From Bacteroidales bacterium (GTDB taxonomy: Bacteria; Bacteroidota; Bacteroidia; Bacteroidales; GCA-2748055), in contig JACJXF010000011.1 in assembly GCA_020636775.1 (NCBI GenBank), positions 1 to 64,000 of the forward strand: a stretch of 64,000 bases of DNA, in the 5' to 3' direction. The translations under genes and the position numbers were made by a program. Below, piece by piece: positions 8,462-17,692 of the stretch. Positions within the stretch are counted from its first letter, which is position 1, and every line of letters starts with the position of its first letter. The notes under the pieces were generated by a model. That model was not told the DNA's origin. It worked only from the letters and a program-made list of their open reading frames with translations, and made no database searches.

Positions 8462-10162
8462 TTATTGTTCAGAATAAGTAAATTCAAAACCTTCCAGTTT
8501 TATATTTCCTGAGCTGACTTTAATTTTTAAAGTATTTTCACCCTTTTTAAAATCAAAACCCTCAAGTTTTAAGGTATTCCAATTCTGATCTGTGAATCCT
8601 ATTTCCCAATTCCTGCCATTCAGACTTAGCTCTGCATTCGAAGTTTCATCAACGGATTGTATCTTGATTTCGCAATTGAAAATATTATGCTCCGGGCTAT
8701 TGATATTGTAAGATGTCCACTCTCCCTGAGATAATTCAATATAGTAACGGGCAGAGTATTCAATGCTGTCATATTCAATCATCCCTGTTTTAACCGGTTC
8801 AGCCTCCCTGTAATATTCAGCCCTGTAGGATGTGTCATTTACAAAGTAGGAATTCATATAAGCATTATGGCCATAATTTACAGCTCTCACCTTTCCCGGA
8901 ATCCTTCTGAACATCGATTGGGAGGCATCGGTAATGAGGGTGCAATTTTCCAGTTTTATATTATTCAGGAATTCATCCAAAATGGCTTTGGCATTTTCAA
9001 GGGAATCTTTTTCCCTTCCCCTGGAATATCTGGAAATCTTCCTCCAATCATTGGGAAGGGCCATTGAATATAATCCCTTGTTATTATCCAGTTTCTTCCA
9101 CGTCCAGAATGACCAGCCAATATTATTTTTCTCAAAAAGCTGTGTGGTAGCCCAATATATCTGGGCGTTTTTTTCGCCGGTTTCCCCGACCCAGACCGGA
9201 GCATTCAGGCTGTCACGCATTTTCAGGAAGTAATTTATACTATTTAATTTCTCCGGTTGGTTCCAGCAGTAATAATGAAATTGATAAACCAGGTTATCGT
9301 CGAAGGGTTTTGTAAATACCGACCAGTCATTGGCCCAGTTGGATCCTTCAAGGATAATCATGTGTTTCTTATCGACTTCCCTGATGGCTGCTGTAATTTT
9401 TTTGTACATCGGCTCAAGCATGTACTTATATTTTTCTGCAGCGCCGGTTCTGTCGGGAAGCGGTTCGTTCAGTAAATCGTAGCCAGCAACAGCCGGACTA
9501 TCCTTATACCGGTCTGCAAGTTTTACCCAGAGCCGGATCAACCTGTTCTCGTAAATGGGATCCATAAACAATTCAGGTAAATCATTTGGACTGTCGTCGA
9601 TGTTCTGCCCGGTTTGTCCACCCGGCGCTGCATGCATGTCAAGGATGACATAAACGCCATATTTCCCGCACCATGAAACCAGACTATCCAGTAAGCTGAA
9701 ATTCTCTTCAATAAATACGGCGGTATCGCCCTCGGTTAAAAAAACCCTGGCATTTAGGGCAGGACGGACGGAGTTAAATCCAAGTTCAGCGATTTTTTTT
9801 ATGTCGGCCTCGGTAACGAAATCATGTCTGAAGGATTTCCAGAAATCCGAAGCATAAGCAGAATCAGTTAGTTCAAGAATCAGCTTTTCGATTTTGCGCG
9901 GGCGGTCTCCATTCCGACCAAATTTCCACATATATCCTTCTGGCAAGAGCCAGTTACCAAGCCCTACTCCACGCAACAATATGGTATCGTTTGCTTCATT
10001 GAGCATATATATTCCATTAGTATGCAGGAAGCTGATTTCAGGTTTATTATCTGTTTTCTCAGAGCATGAGAACAGGAATGCAAACAGGATTATTATTGCT
10101 GCGCCCTTAAAAACAGGCTTTCTTTTAATCCATACTGGCCATTTAATAATTGAATCTTCCAT
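8462..10162 (-). CDS. GH5-family glycoside hydrolase lipoprotein
   Basis: A cellulase-superfamily glycosidase anchored by lipid. The N-terminus carries a short basic leader, a hydrophobic stretch and the lipobox LFSC with Cys33. The GH5 barrel spans about 45-400, with the acid/base Glu233 in DLLNEP and the nucleophile Glu327 in VGETGE; LRGVGLGNWL and HAAPGGQTG are typical of the exo-glucanase/GH5 group. The C-terminal ~120 residues (about 440-566) form a beta-sandwich resembling a CBM6/CBM35 module. The unusual length before the hydrophobic stretch (about 18 residues) suggests that translation could also start later, but no better start exists. Likely the first gene of a two-gene unit with the GH10 xylanase. 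Confidence 0.9.
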   Translation of the reverse strand: MEDSIIKWPVWIKRKPVFKGAAIIILFAFLFSCSEKTDNKPEISFLHTNGIYMLNEANDTILLRGVGLGNWLLPEGYMWKFGRNGDRPRKIEKLILELTDSAYASDFWKSFRHDFVTEADIKKIAELGFNSVRPALNARVFLTEGDTAVFIEENFSLLDSLVSWCGKYGVYVILDMHAAPGGQTGQNIDDSPNDLPELFMDPIYENRLIRLWVKLADRYKDSPAVAGYDLLNEPLPDRTGAAEKYKYMLEPMYKKITAAIREVDKKHMIILEGSNWANDWSVFTKPFDDNLVYQFHYYCWNQPEKLNSINYFLKMRDSLNAPVWVGETGEKNAQIYWATTQLFEKNNIGWSFWTWKKLDNNKGLYSMALPNDWRKISRYSRGREKDSLENAKAILDEFLNNIKLENCTLITDASQSMFRRIPGKVRAVNYGHNAYMNSYFVNDTSYRAEYYREAEPVKTGMIEYDSIEYSARYYIELSQGEWTSYNINSPEHNIFNCEIKIQSVDETSNAELSLNGRNWEIGFTDQNWNTLKLEGFDFKKGENTLKIKVSSGNIKLEGFEFTYSEQ

Positions 10163-10178
10163 TTTTAAAGCTTTAAAA

Positions 10179-10186
10179 CAAATATA
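10179..10186 (-). promoter_or_regulatory. Candidate -7 element for the GH5-GH10 unit
   Basis: On the minus strand TATATTTG matches TAnnTTTG, 17 bp before the GH5 start codon. No clear TTG is found at the expected upstream distance, so the call is weak. Confidence 0.35.
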
Positions 10187-10437
10187 GCTTTTTTAGCAGG
10201 ATGTTTGTACTAAGAAATGATATTGTTGAAACTCCTGTCAGCGAAGTCTATTTTGATGTGAATCCAGATTCCTTCGGGAAATGGATTGAATCTTTCAGAA
10301 AGCTTAAAAAATTGCACTTGCTGAACAATTTCGTAACTGAAACTGTTTACAAAACAGTTTTTTTAATCTTGAACCCCCTATCCCGGTGATAAGTTAAATT
10401 AAAAGCTTTTGACATAATCCAAAAAAATTAAACCAAA

Positions 10438-11262
10438 ATGAAGAAAAAATTATCCTTTGCCCTGCTGCCATTATTTCTGATTGCATTAATGATGTTATCC
10501 TCCTGCAACAGTAATGCAGACAAATCCAAAAAATCAGTTTCTGAAAATGAAGAACCTCAAAACCTTGAGCAGGTCATTGAAAAGAATGTTTATCCGCTTC
10601 CCGCTTCAGTAAAAGTCATTAACACGCTTTCCGATCTGGGTATTGGATATATTTCAGGAATTACTAATCCTGTTGAAAATGTTAAAAATTATACCAGAAG
10701 AGCAAGCCAGGCAATAAACCTTGGGGTTTATGGTGCTGACTTAAGTTATACCGCGATTTTCAATGATCCCAAAGAAGTAATGAATTACATGGGAAGCATC
10801 CGTGTACTATCAAACGAATTGGGCTTGTCTGGCTTATATGATGAGTCTTTATACGAGAAAATTAAAATCAATCTTGACAAAAAAGATAGCCTTGTAAGTA
10901 TGCTAACCGATGTTTTCAACAGCACTTACTCTGAACTTAGTGAGAAGAATCAGGAAGCCATTACACTTCTTTTTGTAGGTGGAGCATGGCTGGAGGGAAT
11001 GTATTTAACCACCCGAATCTCTGAAGCTGCCTATCATATTTCCGGCGTTTCAGGGGTAATGCTTGATCAGAAAAAATCTTTCGAGATGTTGCTGAAACTA
11101 TGCGAACCCTATGAAAATGATATGGATGTAAAAGAATTTGTAAAGACACTTCAGCCTGTCAAGACAGTATATTCCGGAATAGGTACAAGTCTGTCAAAAC
11201 AAAATATTGCCGATATAACAAAAGCAATTGATGAAATCCGGTCAAAAGCCATTGTGCAATAG
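10438..11262 (+). CDS. Lipoprotein of unknown function
   Basis: A 274-aa protein with a lipoprotein signal (MLSSC, Cys23) followed by a Ser/Lys/Glu-rich linker. The mature part is largely helical and contains regularly spaced hydrophobic residues (LSDLGIGYISGITNPVENV, NYTRRASQAINLGVYGADLSY, GGAWLEGMYLTTRISEAAYH). I do not recognise a named domain, although proteins of this shape are common in Bacteroidota genomes. It stands alone between divergent GH5 and convergent P460-like genes and ends at a strong terminator. Confidence 0.85.
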   Translation: MKKKLSFALLPLFLIALMMLSSCNSNADKSKKSVSENEEPQNLEQVIEKNVYPLPASVKVINTLSDLGIGYISGITNPVENVKNYTRRASQAINLGVYGADLSYTAIFNDPKEVMNYMGSIRVLSNELGLSGLYDESLYEKIKINLDKKDSLVSMLTDVFNSTYSELSEKNQEAITLLFVGGAWLEGMYLTTRISEAAYHISGVSGVMLDQKKSFEMLLKLCEPYENDMDVKEFVKTLQPVKTVYSGIGTSLSKQNIADITKAIDEIRSKAIVQ

Positions 11263-11281
11263 TTTATAAAAATTAAATCAT

Positions 11282-11318
11282 AAAAAAAGTGATCAGGTTT
11301 TTCTGATCACTTTTTTTT
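11282..11318. terminator. Bidirectional intrinsic terminator
   Basis: AAAAAAAGTGATCAG pairs with CTGATCACTTTTTTTT around a 6-nt loop. The A-run and T-run flanks let it stop transcription from both the lipoprotein gene on the left and the cytochrome P460-like gene on the right. Confidence 0.9.
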
Positions 11319-11334
11319 ATGATTCGTTCCCGGT

Positions 11335-11841
11335 TTATTCTTTCGAATAAACATAATCTACAGTGGCCACGGAATGACATGTAATACACATTCCGTCCAT
11401 CAGATTTGCTCCACGAACGGGGGCTCCGTTATCCATCATAATCCTTCCATCTGCGCTGAGCATAAAAAATTCCCAGTCGTTCGCAGTTGGATTAAAGCCA
11501 TTCCCTCTCTTTGCAAGAGCTGTAAATTCATTTATTGTTCCATCCGGATTATGGCTGTTCTTTACAATCAAGGTACCGATGGGATATTTTCCGTTAACAG
11601 GATTCTGAGAATCCTTAAAATATACATCTCTGGTAACAGTACTGTCATTATTACCGTGCGCCGTACCTGATAGCAAAGGATCAGGTCCATGGTAGGTTTT
11701 GGCAAGCTGCCAGTCTTTAAACCCGACAAAAGAACTGTCGTTTGCAATAAACTCTGTAACACTATCTGACTTTTTGCAGGAAGTGAAACAGGAAAAAACT
11801 AACAGAAGCGTGAAAACAGATACAAGGTTTATTAATCTCAT
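11335..11841 (-). CDS. Cytochrome P460-like c-type heme lipoprotein
   Basis: A 168-aa lipoprotein (lipobox FTSC, Cys22) with the cytochrome P460 fold signature: IGTLIVKN near residues 88-95, ALAKRGNGFNPTANDWEFF and the C-terminal heme c motif CITCH (Cys152, Cys155, His156). In P460 proteins a lysine cross-links to the heme; Lys94 in LIVKN is the plausible candidate here. Characterised members oxidise hydroxylamine or nitric oxide, but the broader family has other or unknown redox roles. No electron-transfer partner gene is adjacent. It is a single gene facing the terminator shared with the lipoprotein gene. Confidence 0.85.
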   Translation of the reverse strand: MRLINLVSVFTLLLVFSCFTSCKKSDSVTEFIANDSSFVGFKDWQLAKTYHGPDPLLSGTAHGNNDSTVTRDVYFKDSQNPVNGKYPIGTLIVKNSHNPDGTINEFTALAKRGNGFNPTANDWEFFMLSADGRIMMDNGAPVRGANLMDGMCITCHSVATVDYVYSKE

Positions 11842-11947
11842 CGTGAGGGTTTTAGGTTAAATATTTGCAGGAACATTGAAATTAATAATTCCAATTAACA
11901 ATATTAAAACAACCTGATTCCGGAATAGTTCGCTCAGATGAATGGTG

Positions 11948-14509
11948 TCAAATATCAAACCTCACCTGAATCCTGACCCCTATGGAAGAAACATTAGGAT
12001 TATCGAGGTATGTGAATCTTTTAATAAGATCGACTCGCAGGACTCTCAGTATATTGGAAACTCCCACACTACCCTCGATATAAGGGGTTTGCCCCATTGA
12101 AAAGGTAGCCGGATTTCCATCAAGATTTACCGGAAACCTGAGTAAATCCGGATTTGATAAAGGATTATTGGATTGGCTCAATCCTCCATATAACATTTTG
12201 ACAGTTGCCACTTCTCTTAGCTTAAGTTTTTTTAGCAGAGGAATTTTATTGAAAAAGAATCCGTTAAAGGAGTGGTCAATATTCAGGGAAACGTACTGAT
12301 CGTTTACAAACTCCAGAAAATTCATCATGTTGTAGGAATTTCTCTGATAGGAATAGGTCTGGTTTGCCGTTGGAATGAACAGATAAGGGTATGGAACCCT
12401 CCCAAAAATCTTACCTGCCTCTGCCAGCACATCTGTGTATCCTACAATAGAAAAATAAAATCTTTTGCTTATGCTGAATCTGAGCTTCTGATAATCATAA
12501 TCATTGTAGAAATTTCTGGAGCCAATGGAAGCATAGAGGGCCATTTTAGGATATTTGGAAGAAATAGGGCTTCGGTATAATTTCCCCTGGTAAAATTCCT
12601 CTTTTGGTGCATAACGTAAATTTGTATAGATCTCTGAGTTTTTAAGAAAAGGAAATTCGTTGCTAAACGGCGATAGTTCATTTCGGGTAAAAAAGAGATT
12701 CCCACCGGCTTCCTGTTCGCCATAATTTACCCCCAGAGCAAAGGAGAAATGATTCTGAAATTCGTTGAGATATTCAAAATTAAGTGTTCTGTTGTATAGA
12801 ATCTTATCGTCCACCCCACGTTTAAAGGATAAAAATAAATTATCCTGAGTCGACATTTGCAGGACCTGCCCGGGTGTCTGGGTCTCATACTGATAGCTAA
12901 GTTTCACCGATTTCACAGGAAACTTATAAATTGATTCACCATTCAGGGAATAGCTTGCGCCGATTTTATATTTGTACCTTTCATCCTTGAAACCATAGGC
13001 AAGGTAGGAATCAAGATAAATCCATTTACTGAAGTCTTCAGTGGTCCTTCCTCCAAATCTTACCCGGGAACCCTCAACGGTATTAAAGCTATAGAAACTT
13101 ACAACGGAGCCAATCTCAACTTTACCCAGATCAAGGAAATTAGTTGTGAGAAGCATTAAAAGATCCATTCGGCGTTTAAATGCGGGAATGGTTTTAACAC
13201 TGTCAATTATGGTGTACAAATCTTCCTGAGAGCGGGTAAGAGGAGCTATACGGGTTGAATCCCAATAGGACGACTCATCTGCCAGGGGATTAATATCACT
13301 TACCTTGTCCAGTCCTTTAAACACTGAATCGGGAATTGGGTCATTTACAAGATAATTCGAATACCAGGTTTGTTTCTGCCCGTAAAGCCCTATGGATTTG
13401 GGACTTGCACCAAAATCTACGGAAATATTATCATTGGTCAGAATCCAGGCTTTGCCTTCAACCTTATCAAAATTCTGTACAATTCTTACGTCATTAACCC
13501 AGTCAATATTAATTTTCTTATTGAAACTCATATCGATCTTTTTAATGGCATAACTGCTATCTGCCGTGATAAACAGGAAACCGTGGAAAAGAAAATCCGC
13601 TTTGTTACGGGGTTCGAAAAAGAGTTGAATACAGTTTGAATTGTCTACCATTGAGGTGTCAACAATAAAATAACGATAGAATATCGGAGCAGTGGATGAT
13701 ACCGGACTGAGAAACTTATTGGAAAGAAAAAAGATATCATTGGCATAAATATCAATATCCTGATACAAATATTTTATGTTTGCCATTAATCCCTTATTGT
13801 CGATGTATTCATCCAGCTTTATTGTTTTTTCAGCTGTGATGATTTCCTTCTCTGCCTTCGGATTTCTTCGGTAGTAATAATCCGACTGGGTTTCCTTAAT
13901 GTACATGGGTATATTCTTCTTCCCATCAAGCCTTGAAGTATCAACATTTTCGAGCAAAAACTGAAATTTATTAAACACTTTGGGCTGTCTGAAATCATCC
14001 TTTAAATTGCTCAGGGAGAATATTACCTTCTCATATTTGTTATACTGATAGCTATCAAGATTTTCCATCCTGTTACCCGCTTTGTGATCAATTACCTGAT
14101 TTATAAGATCTACAGCCGGGTTGTTTTTATTGCTGTAAGGCATTTTTACGGGCTTCACCTCAACTTCATTCAGGGCGATAGTTGAGGGCTTAAGTTCAAT
14201 ATTGATGGTCTGAACTTTCCCGGGAGCAATTATCCTGCTTTCAGTTTCATAACCTACAAATGAATAAATGATCTTGTAGGAAGTGGCAGTCGTTGAAATA
14301 GAATATTCCCCGTCTTTATTGGTAACGGTTCCAACAGTTGTAGCATCCAGGATAACACTTACGTATGGAAGCGGATCACCTGTCCTGGCATCAAATACAA
14401 AGCCTGAAATTGAAGTGCTGTTATTAATCTGAGAAAAAACGGTCAGACTGAAAAACAATCCCATGAAACCTGAAAAGAAAAGAAAGAGAATATTTTTATG
14501 TGGTTTCAT
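11948..14509 (-). CDS. DUF5686 outer-membrane protein with carboxypeptidase-regulatory-like domain
   Basis: An 853-aa outer-membrane protein. After a signal peptide (1-26) comes a CarboxypepD_reg-like beta-sandwich (about 30-115: ISGFVFDARTGDPLPYVSV, GTVTNKDGEYSI). The rest is the DUF5686 region, rich in aromatic residues and alternating polar/hydrophobic strands, ending in an outer-membrane-like strand with a terminal aromatic motif (IGVRIQVRFDI). The topology suggests a TonB-receptor-like or Omp85-like barrel. The family is widespread in Bacteroidota and its function is not established. It is monocistronic. Confidence 0.88.
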   Translation of the reverse strand: MKPHKNILFLFFSGFMGLFFSLTVFSQINNSTSISGFVFDARTGDPLPYVSVILDATTVGTVTNKDGEYSISTTATSYKIIYSFVGYETESRIIAPGKVQTINIELKPSTIALNEVEVKPVKMPYSNKNNPAVDLINQVIDHKAGNRMENLDSYQYNKYEKVIFSLSNLKDDFRQPKVFNKFQFLLENVDTSRLDGKKNIPMYIKETQSDYYYRRNPKAEKEIITAEKTIKLDEYIDNKGLMANIKYLYQDIDIYANDIFFLSNKFLSPVSSTAPIFYRYFIVDTSMVDNSNCIQLFFEPRNKADFLFHGFLFITADSSYAIKKIDMSFNKKINIDWVNDVRIVQNFDKVEGKAWILTNDNISVDFGASPKSIGLYGQKQTWYSNYLVNDPIPDSVFKGLDKVSDINPLADESSYWDSTRIAPLTRSQEDLYTIIDSVKTIPAFKRRMDLLMLLTTNFLDLGKVEIGSVVSFYSFNTVEGSRVRFGGRTTEDFSKWIYLDSYLAYGFKDERYKYKIGASYSLNGESIYKFPVKSVKLSYQYETQTPGQVLQMSTQDNLFLSFKRGVDDKILYNRTLNFEYLNEFQNHFSFALGVNYGEQEAGGNLFFTRNELSPFSNEFPFLKNSEIYTNLRYAPKEEFYQGKLYRSPISSKYPKMALYASIGSRNFYNDYDYQKLRFSISKRFYFSIVGYTDVLAEAGKIFGRVPYPYLFIPTANQTYSYQRNSYNMMNFLEFVNDQYVSLNIDHSFNGFFFNKIPLLKKLKLREVATVKMLYGGLSQSNNPLSNPDLLRFPVNLDGNPATFSMGQTPYIEGSVGVSNILRVLRVDLIKRFTYLDNPNVSSIGVRIQVRFDI

Positions 14510-14704
14510 AGACTATATAGTAAGGAATTCCAAAACGTACAAAAGCTTGTTAAAGTATCCGGGATTTTAATGAAAGATAACAATGCAAATGTACGAATGT
14601 TTATTGTTGGGGGAGTATTTAGAATTTTTCCGGTACGATCAGTCAGGAACAGATTATCATTCCATCCTTTAATTCATTATTCTTTTTTTTCGAGGGATGT
14701 AATA

Positions 14705-15436
14705 TTAAAACTCCAATCGCAATGAAAATCCTCCCGGATACAGACCTGCGATCCATTGGGTGTTATGCGGGGATTTATATGCCTGTGGAGGAAATTCTGA
14801 ATTAATATATTTTTGATAATCCTTTATCGCCCTAACCGGCTGACTCCATATCTGGGCTTCTGTAATTACTGAATTTATTGCAAAATTTATTAATCCATCG
14901 CGAAAACTCCTGTTATATGCTTTCCATGTTATCAAACCACTTCCTGCATTTACCAATGTAGCTGCTGCATGTGTTTTCCATGAACGCCCTTCCTTTTCTC
15001 TTTCCGACAGTTGCCGAAGCAGTTCTTTATAATAAAGGGTCTCCCGCACCAGGGCTTCGTTTGTTTCGCATGAACTCTCAAAGGCTTCCAGCTCAAAACG
15101 CTTTGGTGGAATCGGAGTAATCACCTGTCCGATTACTCCCGCAAAGGTAGTGGCTGCACCCAGAGCCATATCCTGCCTGAAGTTCTTATCCTGTCCGGCA
15201 ATTGCAGCAACCGACTGAGCCACTGTAGCCCCGGCATATCCGTACATCCAGGCCTGCCACCAGGTATCGGCACTTCTCCTGTCATGAATATATAGTTCTT
15301 TCAGCTCAGCAAGGTTTTTGGCCAGAGCAGAATCGGCAACAATTTCCTGTCCGCTGACAGCATTTATCTGAAAAATAAAAATGCCTGGAAGAATGAATTT
15401 TTTTGCTGAGTTAATAAGTTTTTTTATCATAATCAT
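14705..15436 (-). CDS. Exported protein of unknown function
   Basis: About 243 aa starting at MIMIKKLINSAKK, followed by a hydrophobic signal (ILPGIFIFQINAVSGQ). A longer ATG start at 15481 would overlap the MFS gene and give an unusual N-terminus, so the internal start is preferred. The mature part has small-residue-rich segments (WMYGYAGATVAQSVAAIAG, AATTFAGVIGQVI, AAATLVNAGSGLITW) that could be membrane-associated helices, then an aromatic C-terminus ending in RLEF, which could be an outer-membrane targeting signal. No family is recognised. Its position 28 bp after the MFS gene implies co-transcription with it. Confidence 0.75.
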   Translation of the reverse strand: MIMIKKLINSAKKFILPGIFIFQINAVSGQEIVADSALAKNLAELKELYIHDRRSADTWWQAWMYGYAGATVAQSVAAIAGQDKNFRQDMALGAATTFAGVIGQVITPIPPKRFELEAFESSCETNEALVRETLYYKELLRQLSEREKEGRSWKTHAAATLVNAGSGLITWKAYNRSFRDGLINFAINSVITEAQIWSQPVRAIKDYQKYINSEFPPQAYKSPHNTQWIAGLYPGGFSLRLEF

Positions 15437-15464
15437 GACAGGATGAAAAAAAAATCCCTTTACA

Positions 15465-16700
15465 TTATTTTCTTTCAGCATTGCTATTCACGAGCAATTT
15501 AGATTCTTTCAGTCGGGTTGAAAAGACTGTTCCCAAAAGCATAAGAGCAATCAGTATCATAAGCGGGAGCATCATCGAACCCGTTTCAGCTGATTTTAAG
15601 GAGTCCATTCCGAATATGAAGGCTATTCCTGACACCTGTCCCATTAAAATCAGAAAACCATTTGAGGTACCTTCAGAAACCGGATGGGTTATTTCAGCTC
15701 CATACTGAAAGCCAACGGGCCCTGAGCTTAAAAGAAAAAACCCAAATGCAGCACCGGACACGAGGAGGAGCATATAATTTGTTGAAAAGCTGAGTCCTAT
15801 TAAACCCAGGCTGGCACCTGTAAGAGCAATAATTATGAAAGGAATTCTTCGCCGGTAATAGTCTGACAAGAGGGGGATTATAACCGCACCAATTATCCCG
15901 CCCATGATCATCAGTCCTCCGGTAACACCGGCCTGTACAGGAGTAAATCCTCTGGGTCCCAGAATGTTCTCCACCCAGGTAGTAACTGCATTGAATACAC
16001 CGAGTCCGATGAAAAATATCACAAGAAGCCAGTTAAAATCCTTACTTTTAAAAATCAGTCTGAACCCATCAATAACCAGCGCTCTCTCCTCGTCTTCGGG
16101 TCTGCAGGGAGCCGTTTTGGGGCGTTCCTTTGCAAACACAAGAAAAATTACGGAGGCAACCACTGAAATCAATCCGTATTTATACAACATCCCCTGCATC
16201 CCTGAACCAATGAGCAGGTAGGGAGTTATGACCATTCCCCCAAGAATTCCAAGATACATGGCAAGGGTTCCCAGACCGGAGGCGGTTGCTCTTTCTTCAA
16301 GAGGAAACCATCGGGCTGCAATTTTGGTGATGGCATTTAGCAGAAAGGGTTGTCCGATTGCTATTCCTATCTGAGACAATAAAAGCATATTATAATTTTC
16401 AGAAAACAGTCCCCTGCTCATACCGAAAACTCCGGTCATTAATACTCCGATTCCAACTCCCCTTTTAATACCATAGGTATCAATTATCCATGATGCAGGA
16501 ATGGAAACAATCAGGTAAACCAGCATGAAACTCATGGAAAGCATTCCGATTTTAATATCTGATACACCATAAAAGCTGACAGCGTCAGAAGTAATGGGTG
16601 CAAAGGTTATCCACAGAAGCTGGTTAACTGCAACCATAAGCATATATACACTGAGCATGACCCAGCGGTATCCGTAAACCTTGAAATCTGTTTTTTGCAT
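15465..16700 (-). CDS. Major facilitator superfamily transporter
   Basis: A 411-aa inner-membrane carrier with twelve predicted hydrophobic segments and the MFS loop sequence IPASWIIDTYGIKRGVGIG between helices 2 and 3. The N-terminal pattern (WVMLSVYMLMVAVNQLLWITFAPI) resembles the FLVCR/DIRC2-like or organic anion branch. The longer in-frame start at 16718 is a TTG; the ATG at 16700 (MQKTDFKVYG) is preferred. The next gene downstream is an exported protein of unknown function that starts within or just after its 3' end, so both are probably expressed together. The substrate cannot be read from sequence. Confidence 0.85.
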   Translation of the reverse strand: MQKTDFKVYGYRWVMLSVYMLMVAVNQLLWITFAPITSDAVSFYGVSDIKIGMLSMSFMLVYLIVSIPASWIIDTYGIKRGVGIGVLMTGVFGMSRGLFSENYNMLLLSQIGIAIGQPFLLNAITKIAARWFPLEERATASGLGTLAMYLGILGGMVITPYLLIGSGMQGMLYKYGLISVVASVIFLVFAKERPKTAPCRPEDEERALVIDGFRLIFKSKDFNWLLVIFFIGLGVFNAVTTWVENILGPRGFTPVQAGVTGGLMIMGGIIGAVIIPLLSDYYRRRIPFIIIALTGASLGLIGLSFSTNYMLLLVSGAAFGFFLLSSGPVGFQYGAEITHPVSEGTSNGFLILMGQVSGIAFIFGMDSLKSAETGSMMLPLMILIALMLLGTVFSTRLKESKLLVNSNAERK

Positions 16701-16968
16701 GAAATATTTTTTATTCAAAGATGGGAGATCAGTAGCAATTTTTTAAATGCCTTTTTAAAACCTGGTTTTAAATAATTTAGTGAACAAAATTTAAAATTTA
16801 CAAATGGAAAAACAAACATAAGAAAAAACCAAGTTAATGATTCATCCTGTACCAGCTTTCGCAGCTAATTTTTGCGTTGAAAGGCTAAGAAATTTTTGAA
16901 TGGATATTTTCCGTTCATGCTTTAAGAAGAACGCTATAGCAATATTCGGTATAAGCTGAGAGGGGTTT

Positions 16969-17514
16969 TCATTTTAATGAATTCAATTCTTCAAATGTTG
17001 ATCTGCATTTCATGCACATGCTGGCTTCCTTCTGATCAATATCCTCAACATATGTACTTGAAACCATAACGCATGTGGGCAGATAACAATGTCTCAAACC
17101 AAATGTATGTCCAAGTTCATGAATCACTTCCTTTTTAAATCGTTCCAGTAAAAGTTGCTCATCTACTTCCATACCATATCGTTCATTTTTCAGTCGGAAA
17201 AGGGAGGCGATTGCTGTTTGACCATTCAGGTAGGCCTGTCCATATATGTAGGTAAGAATTGGTATATATAAATCCACCCTGAACAAGCCAACAGTCTTAT
17301 AGGAATTTGAGGAAAATTTTGAATCTATCTTCATTAATAAGGCGTTCCCATCGTATTGTTTGCGTTCAGGGTCGTAAAACGTACTTAAATCGATATGACG
17401 CTGCAGAAGTTTAACAGGGAAATTAAATTCATACTCAATGCTTTCTGCAATTTCCTGCAAAAATTCTTTTTCGAAATGCCCATATGAAATTAATGTGATG
17501 ATTTTGGTTTTCAT
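16969..17514 (-). CDS. Archaemetzincin-family zinc metalloprotease
   Basis: A 181-aa cytoplasmic peptidase-like protein. The C-terminal half has the archaemetzincin signature: HELGHTFGLRHC with three zinc-binding His, Glu as catalytic base, a nearby CVM turn, and the second-site CMKC pair about 16 residues further on. This second zinc site distinguishes archaemetzincins from other metzincins. Natural substrates of the family are largely unknown. It lies 178 bp downstream of the sigma-54 response regulator and points the same way, so it may be read through from that cluster, but its function gives no clear link to it. Confidence 0.9.
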   Translation of the reverse strand: MKTKIITLISYGHFEKEFLQEIAESIEYEFNFPVKLLQRHIDLSTFYDPERKQYDGNALLMKIDSKFSSNSYKTVGLFRVDLYIPILTYIYGQAYLNGQTAIASLFRLKNERYGMEVDEQLLLERFKKEVIHELGHTFGLRHCYLPTCVMVSSTYVEDIDQKEASMCMKCRSTFEELNSLK

Positions 17515-17692
17515 ACGAACATTTTTTCGGAATAAATTCTAAAATTAAGTATGTTTTAATTTAAAAATTTGAAAACCGTATGCTGACAACACGGTTTGAA
17601 AATGTCAGGTTTTTGACAATTCATTTTTCACTTTAAATTTATTTTGAACAGATCAGATTCCTGACTTCAATAAATACAATGAATCCCAAAAA

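Noticed and set aside
10201..10389. A 62-codon open frame upstream of the lipoprotein gene
   Set aside because: No start signal, no recognised domain and low-complexity A+T-rich codon use; it lies in the divergent promoter region of the GH5 and lipoprotein genes.
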